A stretch of 64,000 nucleotides of DNA from Volvox africanus (taxonomy: Eukaryota > Chlorophyta > Chlorophyceae > Chlamydomonadales > Volvocaceae). Position numbers and translations under genes: made by a program. The notes under the pieces are model-generated. The model saw only the letters and a list, made by a program, of their open reading frames with translations. It did not search any database and had not been told where the DNA came from. Below, one piece after another: positions 42,301 to 53,011 of the stretch; within the stretch, counting starts at the first letter, position 1, and every line of letters starts with the position of its first letter. The stretch spans positions 186,001-250,000 of the forward strand of contig BSDZ01000044.1 in assembly GCA_030268105.1 (NCBI GenBank), read 5' to 3'.

Positions 42301-45300
42301 CTCGGCGGCCCTAAGAGGGAGGTATCTTCGTCCTGGTCGGGGTCGTCATCGCCGTCAGCTTCCCCTTCGAGCACCACCTCAGCCTCTGAGCGTACGTGCA
42401 AACAAGGGAGGTGAGGTGAGGTGAGGTGAGGTGAACAATACAATACACGGGCATCCAATTCGAAGTCCAGCAAGGAGCCGAAACTGAGGATGAGACAACA
42501 AAGTCGTGAAGGCTCAGCGTCGCTCTCCCACCTACCCCACCCCACCCCATTCCACACCGCACCCTACCCCACCCGGTTTTACAGCGATTTTCGCCAGCAC
42601 CCGTGCCAGCACCGTGCCTGGGTTATGTTGCTCATCATACCCCCCCCCCAGCCGAATGGCCACCCACCCGCAGGTTCCAGCGCCTGGATTGTCTGCGCCT
42701 GCTGCTTGCGCTGAAATGGCTGAGGTGGACCATCCAGCTCCTCTCCCTCCTCCTCGTCGTTCAGCGGCCCTGCCATCGTCGGGTGCAACGCCACCGCGCG
42801 ACGCTTCATGCCCCGGCCAGGCCCCACACCGACCCCCACCCCAACCACTGCTGCTACAGTGGCTTCAGCCGCTGTCCTCGTCCCTGCCGACGGGCCCGAC
42901 GCCGTCCCCGCCGCCGCCGCCGCCGCCACCGCCGCTGCGCCGCGCTTGGATGGCACCAACGACGGGGTACTCCCTGCTTTAAGACGCCCGGCTTGAGCTC
43001 CGATGCCCTGCGGAATACACATAATGATGGACATGCTTAACACGACGAATGCTAATCCCTCTTGCATCTCGACCCAAACACCGACACACACAAAAATGCA
43101 CTTCTTGGAATGTCAATTATAAACACGCAGTCACAGCCACAGCCCCTCAGCAACCACGCAGGTGACCGCCTTTGCAGCATTTTGAGCACGTGGGCTATAA
43201 AACTAAATAGTAAGGTGACATAGCATTTACAGGAGTGGCAAACGATTGGTCCGAGATTCAGACGAAGGGAGAAGAGGTCCCAGGCGCGCGACTGCACCTC
43301 AGGTCTTCCAGGCAGGAGAAGAGCGGATCAGCAGCAATCGCGCTCGCAACCGCCTAGATACTAAGGAACGGCAACACAGCAAGTCGAGACGCAAGGCGAC
43401 GTGCCATTTTTGCGCCGCCCCCACCCCGAAGCCCGGGGCCCAAGACCAATCCATCGCCACTCACCCCAGTCGGCCCGTCGCTGAAGAGCGCGGAAGAGTC
43501 TCCTGTAAGGAAGCAGGGACGATAAAACAAAATCTGGCAACATGTCACGGTCACGTGTCACGTAGATATCTGAGCAGGTGGTAATAGCTTCCCGCCATCC
43601 GAGAAGTTAACTTTCTGCTGGTGACCACTGGGATTCATGTATTGTTACTTGTATGGACCAACTTCTTATGATCAACTGTTGCTGCATTACATATTACCCC
43701 TCACCATGCCACGTGTCCCTGTGTCGCCCCTGTCCTCACCCGCCTCACCGGTGCGCCGCCAGCTGCCGCATCGTGCAGCGTCGACAGAGGAGGGCGGAGG
43801 GGAATCCCCGAACTCGGCCAACTGTGTGGAAGAATATGGAAGATACATACACCCGGGAATTAGGAAGTTGGGGGGCTTAAGAATGTGGAAGGGCCGCGAA
43901 GAAAGGTAGTGCCCTCTCCAGGGGACGTTAGCCGCCGTTCATAATATGCCAGAAGGCAGAACTGCTAGTTTAGCAAGTGTACTTAGTGCCGTTGTCAGAC
44001 ATGCTGCCCTTCGACGCAACTCTCACGCTGCGGCTGATGTCTGGAACTGCTGTTCCGCCCCTCAGTTTACGTTTCCTTCTTCTTCACCCATCCTCTCCTC
44101 GCCCCTTCCCTCCCACCGCTCCCCACTGCTCCCCACCGCAACCCCACGCGCACCTCAGATAGACGCCGAACTTTCCTTGGAGGTCCCTCCATTCCTCCAG
44201 CTACCACTGCTGCGGCCGCCGCCACTGCCGTCAGCGCACCATTTGCAGCCGCAGCATCGAGCAGCGGCTGCGGGAATAGCAACGCCCAGTCCCCGCGCTC
44301 ATCCCAACCGCCCTCCTTGCAGGACCGCACCGGGAAAACGCAGCAGGAGTGCCCGCAGCAGAAACGGTTGGGCGGGGGCTCGGGGCTGCTGCACACCAGC
44401 CGCCGGGCACCACAGGTGATGCAGCTGTGGAAGCTCGGATGTGAAAACTCAAGCACGAGGGCCCGCAGCTCGGCCTGCAGCATGGAGTGGAGTGGGGGAG
44501 CGAGAAAAGCTAAGGAGTCCAAAGTCCAAATATTGCGCTTCAAATACACGCCCCAACCACGCAGCCCGCCCTTCCCCGCCCCAGCCACGCATGTGACTTT
44601 AGAGTATCTGACGTCGCACGGCTTTCTCTTAACGGCCCCGCGACCCCGCCAACCCCTCCTGTGGCTCATGCGCGTAGGTACGAGTAGGGCTTAGGACCCC
44701 CTTCCGTTTCCAAAGTCCATGAACCTCTCCCCTTCCGAACCCTACCAGGAGCTCGTGCGTTTCCACAGACACTCCTCTGAACATGAGCCACAGCCCACGT
44801 CTTGCCCCCAAGCCCTTGAGGGCCGCAAAACGGGTAGGTATCCCGCCACCCCCACCTGCAGCTCATGAGTGTCGCAAGCTTTGTGCAGCACCTTCTCTAG
44901 CTCTACTGGCACAATCGTGGAGCGCGCCAGGTAGTTCTGACGGGAAAGTCGCACCGCCTCCAGCAGCCTCTGCCGCATCAGATCCATGTCCGACTGACTA
45001 GCCGCCTGCGTCAGCAGGTCGCACAGAACCACCTGCCAGTCCGCCAACTGTCCTTCACCATCTCCTCCTCCTCCTCCGCCTCCTCTCGTCGATGCACCAA
45101 CGCCGTGGGAGTGATAGCGGCCGCCTCGGCGGTTATGGTAACGATGCTGAGGACGGTGCTGCTGGTGGTGGTACAAGTAGTCATCAGCAACATCCGCATC
45201 CACGCCCATGGCAACACCGTGGTACGGTCCCACCGCTGCATCGTCAGTGACGCCGCCTGCACAATTAATGTTACTGACTGTTCGACCGGAAGACGTTCTG

Positions 45301-45602
45301 CCACCCACGTCTGCGGACGCTTCTCGTCCGGAGTGCTGCGGCGCCTGCCTCCCTTCCACCCCGCGGACGAAGCCTCGGCCTATCCCCAACAGGACCTCCG
45401 CATGGAGAATATCATCAAGCAAGCGCTGCGCACCAGCAGGATCAACGTAATAAAGCTCCTTTGCTTCGCAGAGCATGCGAAGCTTTGCTGGGTCGCGGGG
45501 CCCTGCCTGCTCGATTGCGCGTTCAATGGCTCTCAACGTGGAGACATTTGGAGCTGGCGTCCCATCGGTGCTGCGTTCCGGTGAAGCATCTGTTCGTGCC
45601 AT
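35596..45602 (-). CDS. Very large Gln/His/Ala-rich protein, unidentified; C-terminal domain possibly SPOC/ACID-like
   Basis: Exons from 5': 44856-45602, 44154-44474, 42668-43007, 41294-42385, 37745-40737, 37052-37357, 36517-36651, 35596-36081; 2139 aa, all phases consistent. Exon 1 has two helical-looking parts (IERAIEQAG; LTQAASQSDMDLMRQRLLEA) around a His/Gly-rich linker. Residues 265-301 form a Cys/His cluster (HSCITCGARRLVC, then CCGHSCC, then SCKEGGW) that could bind zinc. Residues 357-1780 are low complexity with Gln, His, Ala and Gly runs, as in transcriptional co-regulators. From about 1790 the protein looks folded: TWQGYLQDVLSLG, then LRKDIPVTVMKW, then LKRLALIKVGLVVHL, then EIEGSLLLVSVLMQRH. 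That order of strands loosely resembles SPOC or MED25-ACID barrels; this is inference only. A longer start at 45722 is open. Confidence 0.75.
36233..36401. repeat. (ATC)n/(AAT)n trinucleotide tract in an intron
   Basis: A long run of ATC units passes into AAT and AAC units. It lies in the last intron (36082-36516) of the 2139-aa gene. Confidence 0.95.
39404..39500 (-). repeat. Coding CAG/CAA (polyglutamine) repeat
   Basis: On the minus strand these are runs of Gln codons broken by a few Ala, Val and Arg codons, inside exon 37745-40737 of the 2139-aa gene. Mixed CAG and CAA codons suggest an old, stabilised tract. Confidence 0.9.
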
Positions 45603-45722
45603 TTCGCCGCTAGTGGCTTGTTGTGGCGAAGAGGCAGGTCTCACCTGACAGGCAACCACGGTCAGATAGGACCCGACAGAGTCGCAAGGCCCATACACCG
45701 AGTCAAATCCACAAAACTTCAT

Positions 45723-48700
45723 GCAAAGGTACTAGCAACATGACATCTTATGTTCCCCCTTGGTGGGCGTGTCCCAAGATTCGATGAGTTGAAACAGGCA
45801 GGCACTAAAATACAGTAAGACCAAGAAACGTGCGACCCGTAAGAATACAAAATAAAGAAATATTAGTATACAGGTGTCGGCATCAGTCCGCTCAGCACCA
45901 ACGCGGGGGAGAACAGCCAACCTTTACAGCGAGACCTTTCAGTTCAAACCGGGTCCGAAGCAGTCTCTCAATCAGTTGGCTCAACACGTAAAGATAATAC
46001 CGTTGACGTACCGGTAGAGCAGCGTTCCTGCGTTGGTCGTCCTACGAGGCAAAGTACCGCGGTAGCAAGCCTTGGGCCCAGCAATTGTGCTCTATGAACT
46101 CCCACTTGGTTGCTGCGCACGTTATCAGGGAGATGGCGCAAGGCTTGCAACCACGATGCACGCCCTTGGCCGCCCTTAAGGGCGCACCCCCTAAAGGCGG
46201 CAAAAAATGTGTAGCTTTTATACTGATTTACGTTGTTACATATCAGTAAGTAGGCTGCGCGTGACAGCCACTACGTACTAGCCTCAGCTATATCCAACTA
46301 TTGGATGCCGAGAAAGCTCCATATCAATCATATCTCATTTATACATTTGACCTCTGTTTATGATATTAAACATCAACCAACGAGAGTTTAGGCAAGGGTT
46401 GTTGTCCTGACGCACTGTCAAGTACGGGACAAATGATACAATGGTTGCCGATCACTAAGCTGACAACTAAACGAACCAGCACTGCATGAAACAGTGTGCC
46501 TGAGAGACATTTTTCAGTCCAAAGAATTGCATATCAGCGATGCCTCAATAGCCACTGAGTAGGTGTCCTAATAACAGATCACCTCGATGGCCCATGAACG
46601 TTGGGCGCATTAAAGATATATAAATATGAAAACCCACCCGCTTCAATCATATTCGAAAGTGTTGCCAGGACGAGTTGTCGAGTAGGAATAGAAGCTCGGC
46701 GCTGGACGCAAATCACTATATACTGCACCTTCGCCTTTTGATAGCAGCGTCCTGAAGAGTTGTTTTGTATCCGCTGAAATGTATTTTGGGCAGGTTTAAT
46801 TATTTTTGACCAAGCTGCGTAACCAATAAATCTCAAGAAACTATTCACTTGTACATATATCCAAGGTAGTATATTTTAAGTTTATGAATTTTTGCTCTAT
46901 CCATCTCATCATATTAGCATTTGCTTCGCGCAGCGCCCGTTAGCAACTGGTCCCTTCCAACTGTGTTCCGAAGCCCGTTCAGCGGGCAGACAGGGCAATG
47001 CACCCATACCCTTCCAGATAATATGTTATGCTCTATTGTTGATACTAGGAAATGATTATTATTTCGTGCGGGTTTTGTCGTAGCCATGTAGCCAGTGACC
47101 ACCCTAGGCCACCCGAAAGCGGTACGAAAACGCGGCTGCGGCGAGTTGACTTCAGGCCACTTTAGGGCCTTGCTTCAAAGTCTAACCTTGACTACCTCCG
47201 CACTCCTTCCAAACCCATAGCAGCCACAGATGTTCAATGTAATATGTATACCACCAGTAGCAACGCCTTGTAGTTTCCATTATCGCGCCGTGTTTCAAGG
47301 ATATTAGTTGACCGTCGTCGCCACCTCCGCAGCAACCTCCCAAACGGTCATGGTTGCGGTAATGCCTTACATGGATATGCATTATGTAGCTTTGAGATTC
47401 TTATATCACCTTTCCATAAAAACTAAAGAAGCTCCCTAGCGTAGCACCAATCAAATAATGTTATGGTGCTGTTACCGCACCATATGTCTTCTGCTACAAA
47501 TCGCACGCTGACGCTGTTGGGGTTATCTTCCATAATGAAGAATAATAAATATATGGCGGAGCGTGCAGATTCGGAACCTTTGCTGCATGATGTGGGTTGA
47601 TATTCTGCCCTCATGAAGTGTAGCGATACCGGTATCGATTTTGAGGGTCTCATTACAAAAAGAGCAAATCGCATGATAAGATAAATAAATATTATTTGTT
47701 ATATAATCTGTGATATCTTATATGGAGATGTCGAATGATGCGAAACTGTAAGAGACAACAAAAGAAATAGTATACGAATAGCTGCGCCCGGCGTCCTGAC
47801 CTCAAGCGCAGTAAATGCATGTATACGCATGGGCAAATCTGTCGTAACGTTCGTAGCACACCACCTCATGCACGTTAGCCTGAATAAGACCATCTGCTAC
47901 ATACCAACCGCACGCCTTGCTTCTTGCGTCGACATGTGCGTTGTAATTGTAAGTTGCAAAAGCGCGCAGGCTCATGGACAGGTGTGCCTTAATTAGACCG
48001 TGCATAGTTTACACCATACGCCGGCCCTGCCCACGAACTCAGACCAGCCACATCATCCTCGCCATCGCCTTAAACAGCAATTACCATGACCAGCAGCAAT
48101 ACCACCAGGCGCAGGCGCATGTAGGTTACTACTTTTACGTTCCCTGCTATACAACGACCATGGGCCGTTCACGCTCATCAGTCGAATGGACGTTTCGCGA
48201 ACGAATACAGCGTTTCAAGCACGGCTTCAAGAATGCTTCCTGAAGCTGTCGGGGGCGGTAACATGTGGCCTGAGGAGGCCTGGGTTCGCCCCCAGCGGGC
48301 CATTCGATCGCCCCCGATTCAATGTGCCGCGTCGATCGGAACAGTGCGTGCATGTACCCGTGCGTACACAAACACATATACATACACACACATACCGGGT
48401 GAGTAGCCAGGCTTGAGGTTCGTGAGGCCTGTGTGCCCTTGCTGGCTAGCGCGAGGGGAGGAGTGCACGGCCGGACGAACAGACTGAGCCGTGTGATCCC
48501 CTCTGCGCTGTGGTTCGGCCCGGTAAGGGCCCCTGGTAGGTGCTTGTCCTTTCAGGTCAAGTCGCCCAACCACAGTGTAACAACCGTTCATACACAAACA
48601 CACATACATACACACATACACCTGCCACCAAGTGTTACAATCTTCTGCATTTTCATTTTTCAGCGCAAGATAGGAAATCAACAACCACAAACCAGACGTC

Positions 48701-51080
48701 CAGATGGGTTGTGAAGATCAGTGGCTTCTATTCTGTTTCTCTGGTATCAGGCGAGCAAAAAGATGGTACCCGCCCCGCGCTGCATTCTTAGTGGCGTCAG
48801 GTCACGAAGCCCGCGAGCACGTATTACTGTTTCATTAGAAGGTTTATATTTCATTACGTGCGAATAAGAAGGTTTACAGTTTCAGGACCGGAAATATTTT
48901 GTATGGGAAGAACCCTTACGGAGCCGTACATGCAAACGGACGGATACGTACGTGGAATGGACACTTTCATTGTTGCCGGAAGCAAGCACATTAAGGAGTA
49001 CGTGCGCCCTGCCTCAAGAATTGGACTGTAAATATGAGACAGAAAGCAATTAGCGGCAGTAGCGGATGATTCACCAGCGTTGGTCCCCATTTTCTTAACC
49101 GTTTGCCTAACTCTGGATGCTACAGCCCTGCGGTACACACAGGCACCAACATACGGCGGATGGGAATTTGTTGTGGAGGACGTGGATTGCTTACTTGTTG
49201 TACGTTAAGGTCTTGAAACAACTCCCTAATGTCATCGTAATGAGACGCGATGGCGTCCTACGGCCGCTGCTATCTTCTGGGCGGTCATGGTGCGTTGCGG
49301 AACAGCTACGGAGCCCATCGCATAAATATTCGGTACATGTGCATATGTACATTAAAATCTCAAATATGGTACTGAAATTTTTGTTCCCATATATGTTGTG
49401 TCCCAACATAAACTTTGTAAAAGCGTGACGACCCGGCTTATGGCTGTAACGTTGTCCGAGTGCAACGTGCGTTACAGGCCCATCAAACCCAAAATTCAAT
49501 ATAACTTTACGTAAGAAGTAATAGTTTGACTTGCAAGGTGCTTTTGGCTGAGGTTGCTGTATACAGTGACTAGAGTGACTGTGCAGGACACCGTCTGCGG
49601 CTGAGAGCTTTACCAGCTTTCCTTGGATAATCAGGAAACATATTTAATTAAATATTATACATATTTTGTGAGTATAAATAAGTAAAGCTTCTAAAGAGTA
49701 TTGGTTGCGCAGCGACAACACATGAACTTGTCAAGCGCGCGGGGCGTCGTGGAAAGGATTTACAGATAGTCTTTTTTCAAAGTAATGACACTCAAGCAAT
49801 ACTCACTTTTCGCGATAAACGCTGCGGCAAGGCTAGATGACAAGCAAGAAACCATGTGCATTAAATTCATCGATCGGCTACGTCTGTGCATGTATCTGCA
49901 AAATCCTTCGTTCACTTACGAGAAATCAAAGGTAGTGGGCTCCTTATGGGGCGGATAAAGTAGCACGCATTATATTAACCGTCCAAGTGATACGGAGTCT
50001 TGAAAATCCTAGTCCTGGTACATCCAAAATAAATAAGATTTATTTATATAAACACATCTTGTCTAAAATTTAGGATGTGCTTTCGCCCTCATCGTGTCAT
50101 CGTCCTCGTGTCATTTACCGCTTTCACGTGTCCTCCCTTGCACCCACTTTCAACACATAGTGCCCCGTACTGAAAAACGTCTTCTTGCATGATTGTGATA
50201 ACCAACTGCTTGTCATTTTCCCACGTAAATGGGAAGATGGCGGGCGCTGGGCGGGGGACCCAATGCCGCAGGTCGATTCCAAATGTCACACCATGCACAT
50301 CGGTTTCGCCGTCACCAACTTAGCGGTCTCTTAGGCCCGGCTGCTCAATATCTTATAAAGCAATGTGCTGTCCGCCTACGGGCGATAGAGGCACGTTGGA
50401 AGGAGGTATTGCCACGGAGCTTGTCATGACTGCATGCATGCACAGCTTCCTTAATTTTGTCATTTCATACTGGGCGCTCATCCACTTACCGTTCAATAAT
50501 TTTGCTCTCCTTTATCGGCAGAAATTCGTATGACGCATGAGTCCTGTATGTATACATATGGGTTGCAGAGGTTGATATATGTAACGTGCATTGTGGAAAT
50601 ATATGGATTTCTTTATTGACTGAAACGTAGTGAGAAGAAGAGTAAGAAACGTAGGAATAGTAGTAAGAATTACATCGTCACCTTAGCGTCAACAGTCGAA
50701 CCTTGCTATCACATGGGAGCGCCACCACGCAGAAGACCAGATTAGGCACAGACACGGCCTTTGGTGGCGTGGCCTTTCTACCTAAAACGACGGAGCTTGT
50801 GGCTCTCAATCACCAGAATTGTATTGAGACATGACCGCCAGATTCAGATCCTGAGAACATTGGCTTGAACCTAGCAGACTGCAGCTGTCTGAGGCAACCG
50901 ATATGACGAGATCCTTGTTTTCCTACGGAAGTAGGATGACTAGGTGAAGCGATGTCCATGAAAGACTTCATGCCTAAAAAGCCCGTGAGTGCTAGGACGC
51001 ATGTAAGGAGGGCATCTCGTGACATGGGAACACAAACCACCATGGCTGGGGTTGGTGATGGCAAGCATCTGATGACTGCA
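45723..51080. other. Long intergenic region with no supported gene
   Basis: AT-richer than the gene blocks. I see only short frames (for example 46579-46848 on -) without motifs, a family A repeat at about 48490-48580 and short CA tracts near 48365-48390 and 48590-48620. No RNA gene was recognised. Confidence 0.45.
48490..48580 (-). repeat. Dispersed repeat, family A, left part, inverted
   Basis: The reverse complement matches 19478-19560 closely, sharing CACTGTGGTTGGGCG, CTGAAAGGACAAGCA and GAACCACAGCGCAG. Confidence 0.85.
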
Positions 51081-51176
51081 GTATCCCGGGGTATCTACGG
51101 GTAGTGTCCAGAATGGACTGTGTATGGCCATCTTCCGATCGGGCCTTTGCTTAGGCGGACACAACAGAGATACAAC
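51081..51176 (+). repeat. Dispersed repeat, family B, copy 1
   Basis: About 95 bp from GTATCCCGGGGTATCTACGG to GGCGGACACAACAGAGATAC. Copies 1 and 4 are the most complete and both keep TCGGGCCTTTGC. Confidence 0.9.
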
Positions 51177-51254
51177 AACGACAGTGTTCAAAAAGAGCCC
51201 GCCCGAGATGTGCCTTTCAGAAGGGGGAGTAGCACATGTACGATACACACTGTA

Positions 51255-51348
51255 GCATCCTGGGGTATCCAGCGTAGACTCCAGGTTTCGACCGCAGATG
51301 ATTACCTTATCAAGGATCTTCGTAGGCGGACTCAACGAACATACAGCA
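51255..51348 (+). repeat. Dispersed repeat, family B, copy 2 (diverged)
   Basis: Starts GCATCCTGGGGTATCC and ends near CGTAGGCGGACTCAACG. The middle has diverged from copy 1. Confidence 0.7.
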
Positions 51349-51520
51349 ATGGTAATGAGACGGACAAGGATTTACCCGGGTTTGACTTCAAATAATGACA
51401 GGAGGATGTTGGAAACCTGTCCACATGAGATATTATCTTTAAGGGACCTTTCCTTCCAGGGATGTGATTCACCCTGCCTCTGGGATTTGAGGACACATCC
51501 ATGAGAAGGGGGATAAGTGT

Positions 51521-51606
51521 ATTATCCTGGGGTATCTATAGGTAATGTTCAGTATAGGACCGCAGACGGTCAGCTCTGTAGGCGGACACAACAGAGATAC
51601 AACACA
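51521..51606 (+). repeat. Dispersed repeat, family B, copy 3
   Basis: Starts TATCCTGGGGTATCTATAGG and ends GGCGGACACAACAGAGATAC. The middle is shortened. Confidence 0.85.
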
Positions 51607-51792
51607 CACCAACACAATGTAGAGGTACGGATGTTTTGGCCATATTTGTTGGCAATTTTTATGTAGGTTATATGTCTTGTGGCTTGGCAATTGGTTATTA
51701 TGTCGTTATAATGTTAATACACATTCTCTTCATGCATCGTAGGGTGGTTGCACCCACCCTAGTATGTGTGCTCCAGAGTCGATGATAGTGGA

Positions 51793-51890
51793 GTATCCTG
51801 AGGTATCTACGGGTAGTGTCAGGGATGGACCGTGCATGGTCATCTTCTGATCGGGCCTTTGCCTAGGCGGACACAACAGAGATACAACAC
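51793..51890 (+). repeat. Dispersed repeat, family B, copy 4
   Basis: Starts GTATCCTGAGGTATCTACGG and ends GGCGGACACAACAGAGATAC. It has the same orientation as copies 1-3. Confidence 0.9.
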
Positions 51891-52167
51891 ACATGGCCCT
51901 CCTTGCTATGCTGCATACAGCAGGTACATCAGATTGGGCAATTCCTATCTGCACACTGTCCATTGCGTTTCTTGTGCTTAGCATTGTTTAGGAGCCAGTG
52001 TCGTGTTTTGAGGACCCAGAGCTTGCTTGAGCCAGTACCCTGTGCCAGATGCAGTGTCTGTAAGGTATGTATCCATGGCCCCATTTGTCAGTTATATGTA
52101 TGGTATTTTTGGCTGGGGTGTCCCACATGCCAATGTTTCTTTAGGTAGGTGCTTGATAATTCCCCTA

Positions 52168-52512
52168 TTAAGTTGATTGATGTAGAAGGCCTGTTTGTTT
52201 TTCTTTCAGCCAGTAGAGCTTACGAAACGGGGCATTGTCTGCTGTCTCTTTTATGCCTGAAGGTTGTTCCCACACACGGGGTACTGAGGTTGCTACCTCA
52301 TCTGCATTGTCATTGCCATGCAGTCCTGTGTGTGACCTCACTTTTAAGAAATGGACAGTCGTTTTCTGGTGCGCACATTTGTGCACTAGGTCCACTATGG
52401 CACTTAGGAGGGCTCCATGTTTGGAGATATGCAGTCCGGCAGGCAGGCTCATTGGTAGCTCTATTAGGTTGAGAGAGGATTGCAAGTCGGTGACTATGGT
52501 TAGTATAGTATC
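52168..52512 (-). mobile_element. Retrotransposon fragment: RNase H domain
   Basis: An uninterrupted minus-strand frame carries the second half of an RNase H fold: TIVTDLQSSLNLIEL, with a catalytic Asp in TDLQS, then FLKVRSHTGLHGNDNADEVA, with the last catalytic Asp in NADEVA. RNase H of this kind occurs in retrotransposon pol proteins. The first part (with the first Asp and the Glu) is not found in frame upstream, so the copy is broken. Its stop is at 52168. No reverse transcriptase was found in the window. Confidence 0.7.
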
Positions 52513-52633
52513 CAGGGATGAAGAGTTCCAGACTCCATGTCCAGGTGATCCCTGTATCCCCAGTATACATGTTGCAGCGTTGTGAACTCTTGCAACACAT
52601 AAGGTCGGGTCACAACACGCAGAGGACCTATTG

Positions 52634-53011
52634 TTAGCCTAAGGGCAACCCGTCCAACAATAGGTTGCTCACCCCATCCACAAGGGAAGCCTGCGAACAT
52701 TCTGACAACTGTGGGGATAACCCCAACACATTCACCTCTGTTGCAAAGATGAAGTCATCACTGGCACCAGTATCAACAAATTCCTTCAGCGTACAGCCAG
52801 CAAGACCAACCTGAATCACCAGGACACGGTTGCCTGTCGGAGCTGACCCTGTGGACGACACCAATGCTCCCAGGGCAGGCTCAAAACAATCGGCATAGCC
52901 CTCAGTGTAGGGTGCAGGAGATTCATACCAAACGTCAACGGCATAGGCCAGTCCTGATAACGGAACTGGTACACCTGCTACATACACACCGTTCAACAGC
53001 ACGGTGCTCAA
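52634..53011 (-). mobile_element. Retroelement fragment: retropepsin-like aspartic protease
   Basis: A minus-strand frame of about 125 codons contains VLVIQVGLAG followed by EFVDTGASDDFI, the DTGAS catalytic motif of retroviral-type (LTR retrotransposon) proteases. It ends at a stop at 52634 with no reverse transcriptase after it. Both fragments are on the same strand and 120 bp apart, but a direct link between protease and RNase H would mean that the reverse transcriptase has been lost. Confidence 0.6.
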
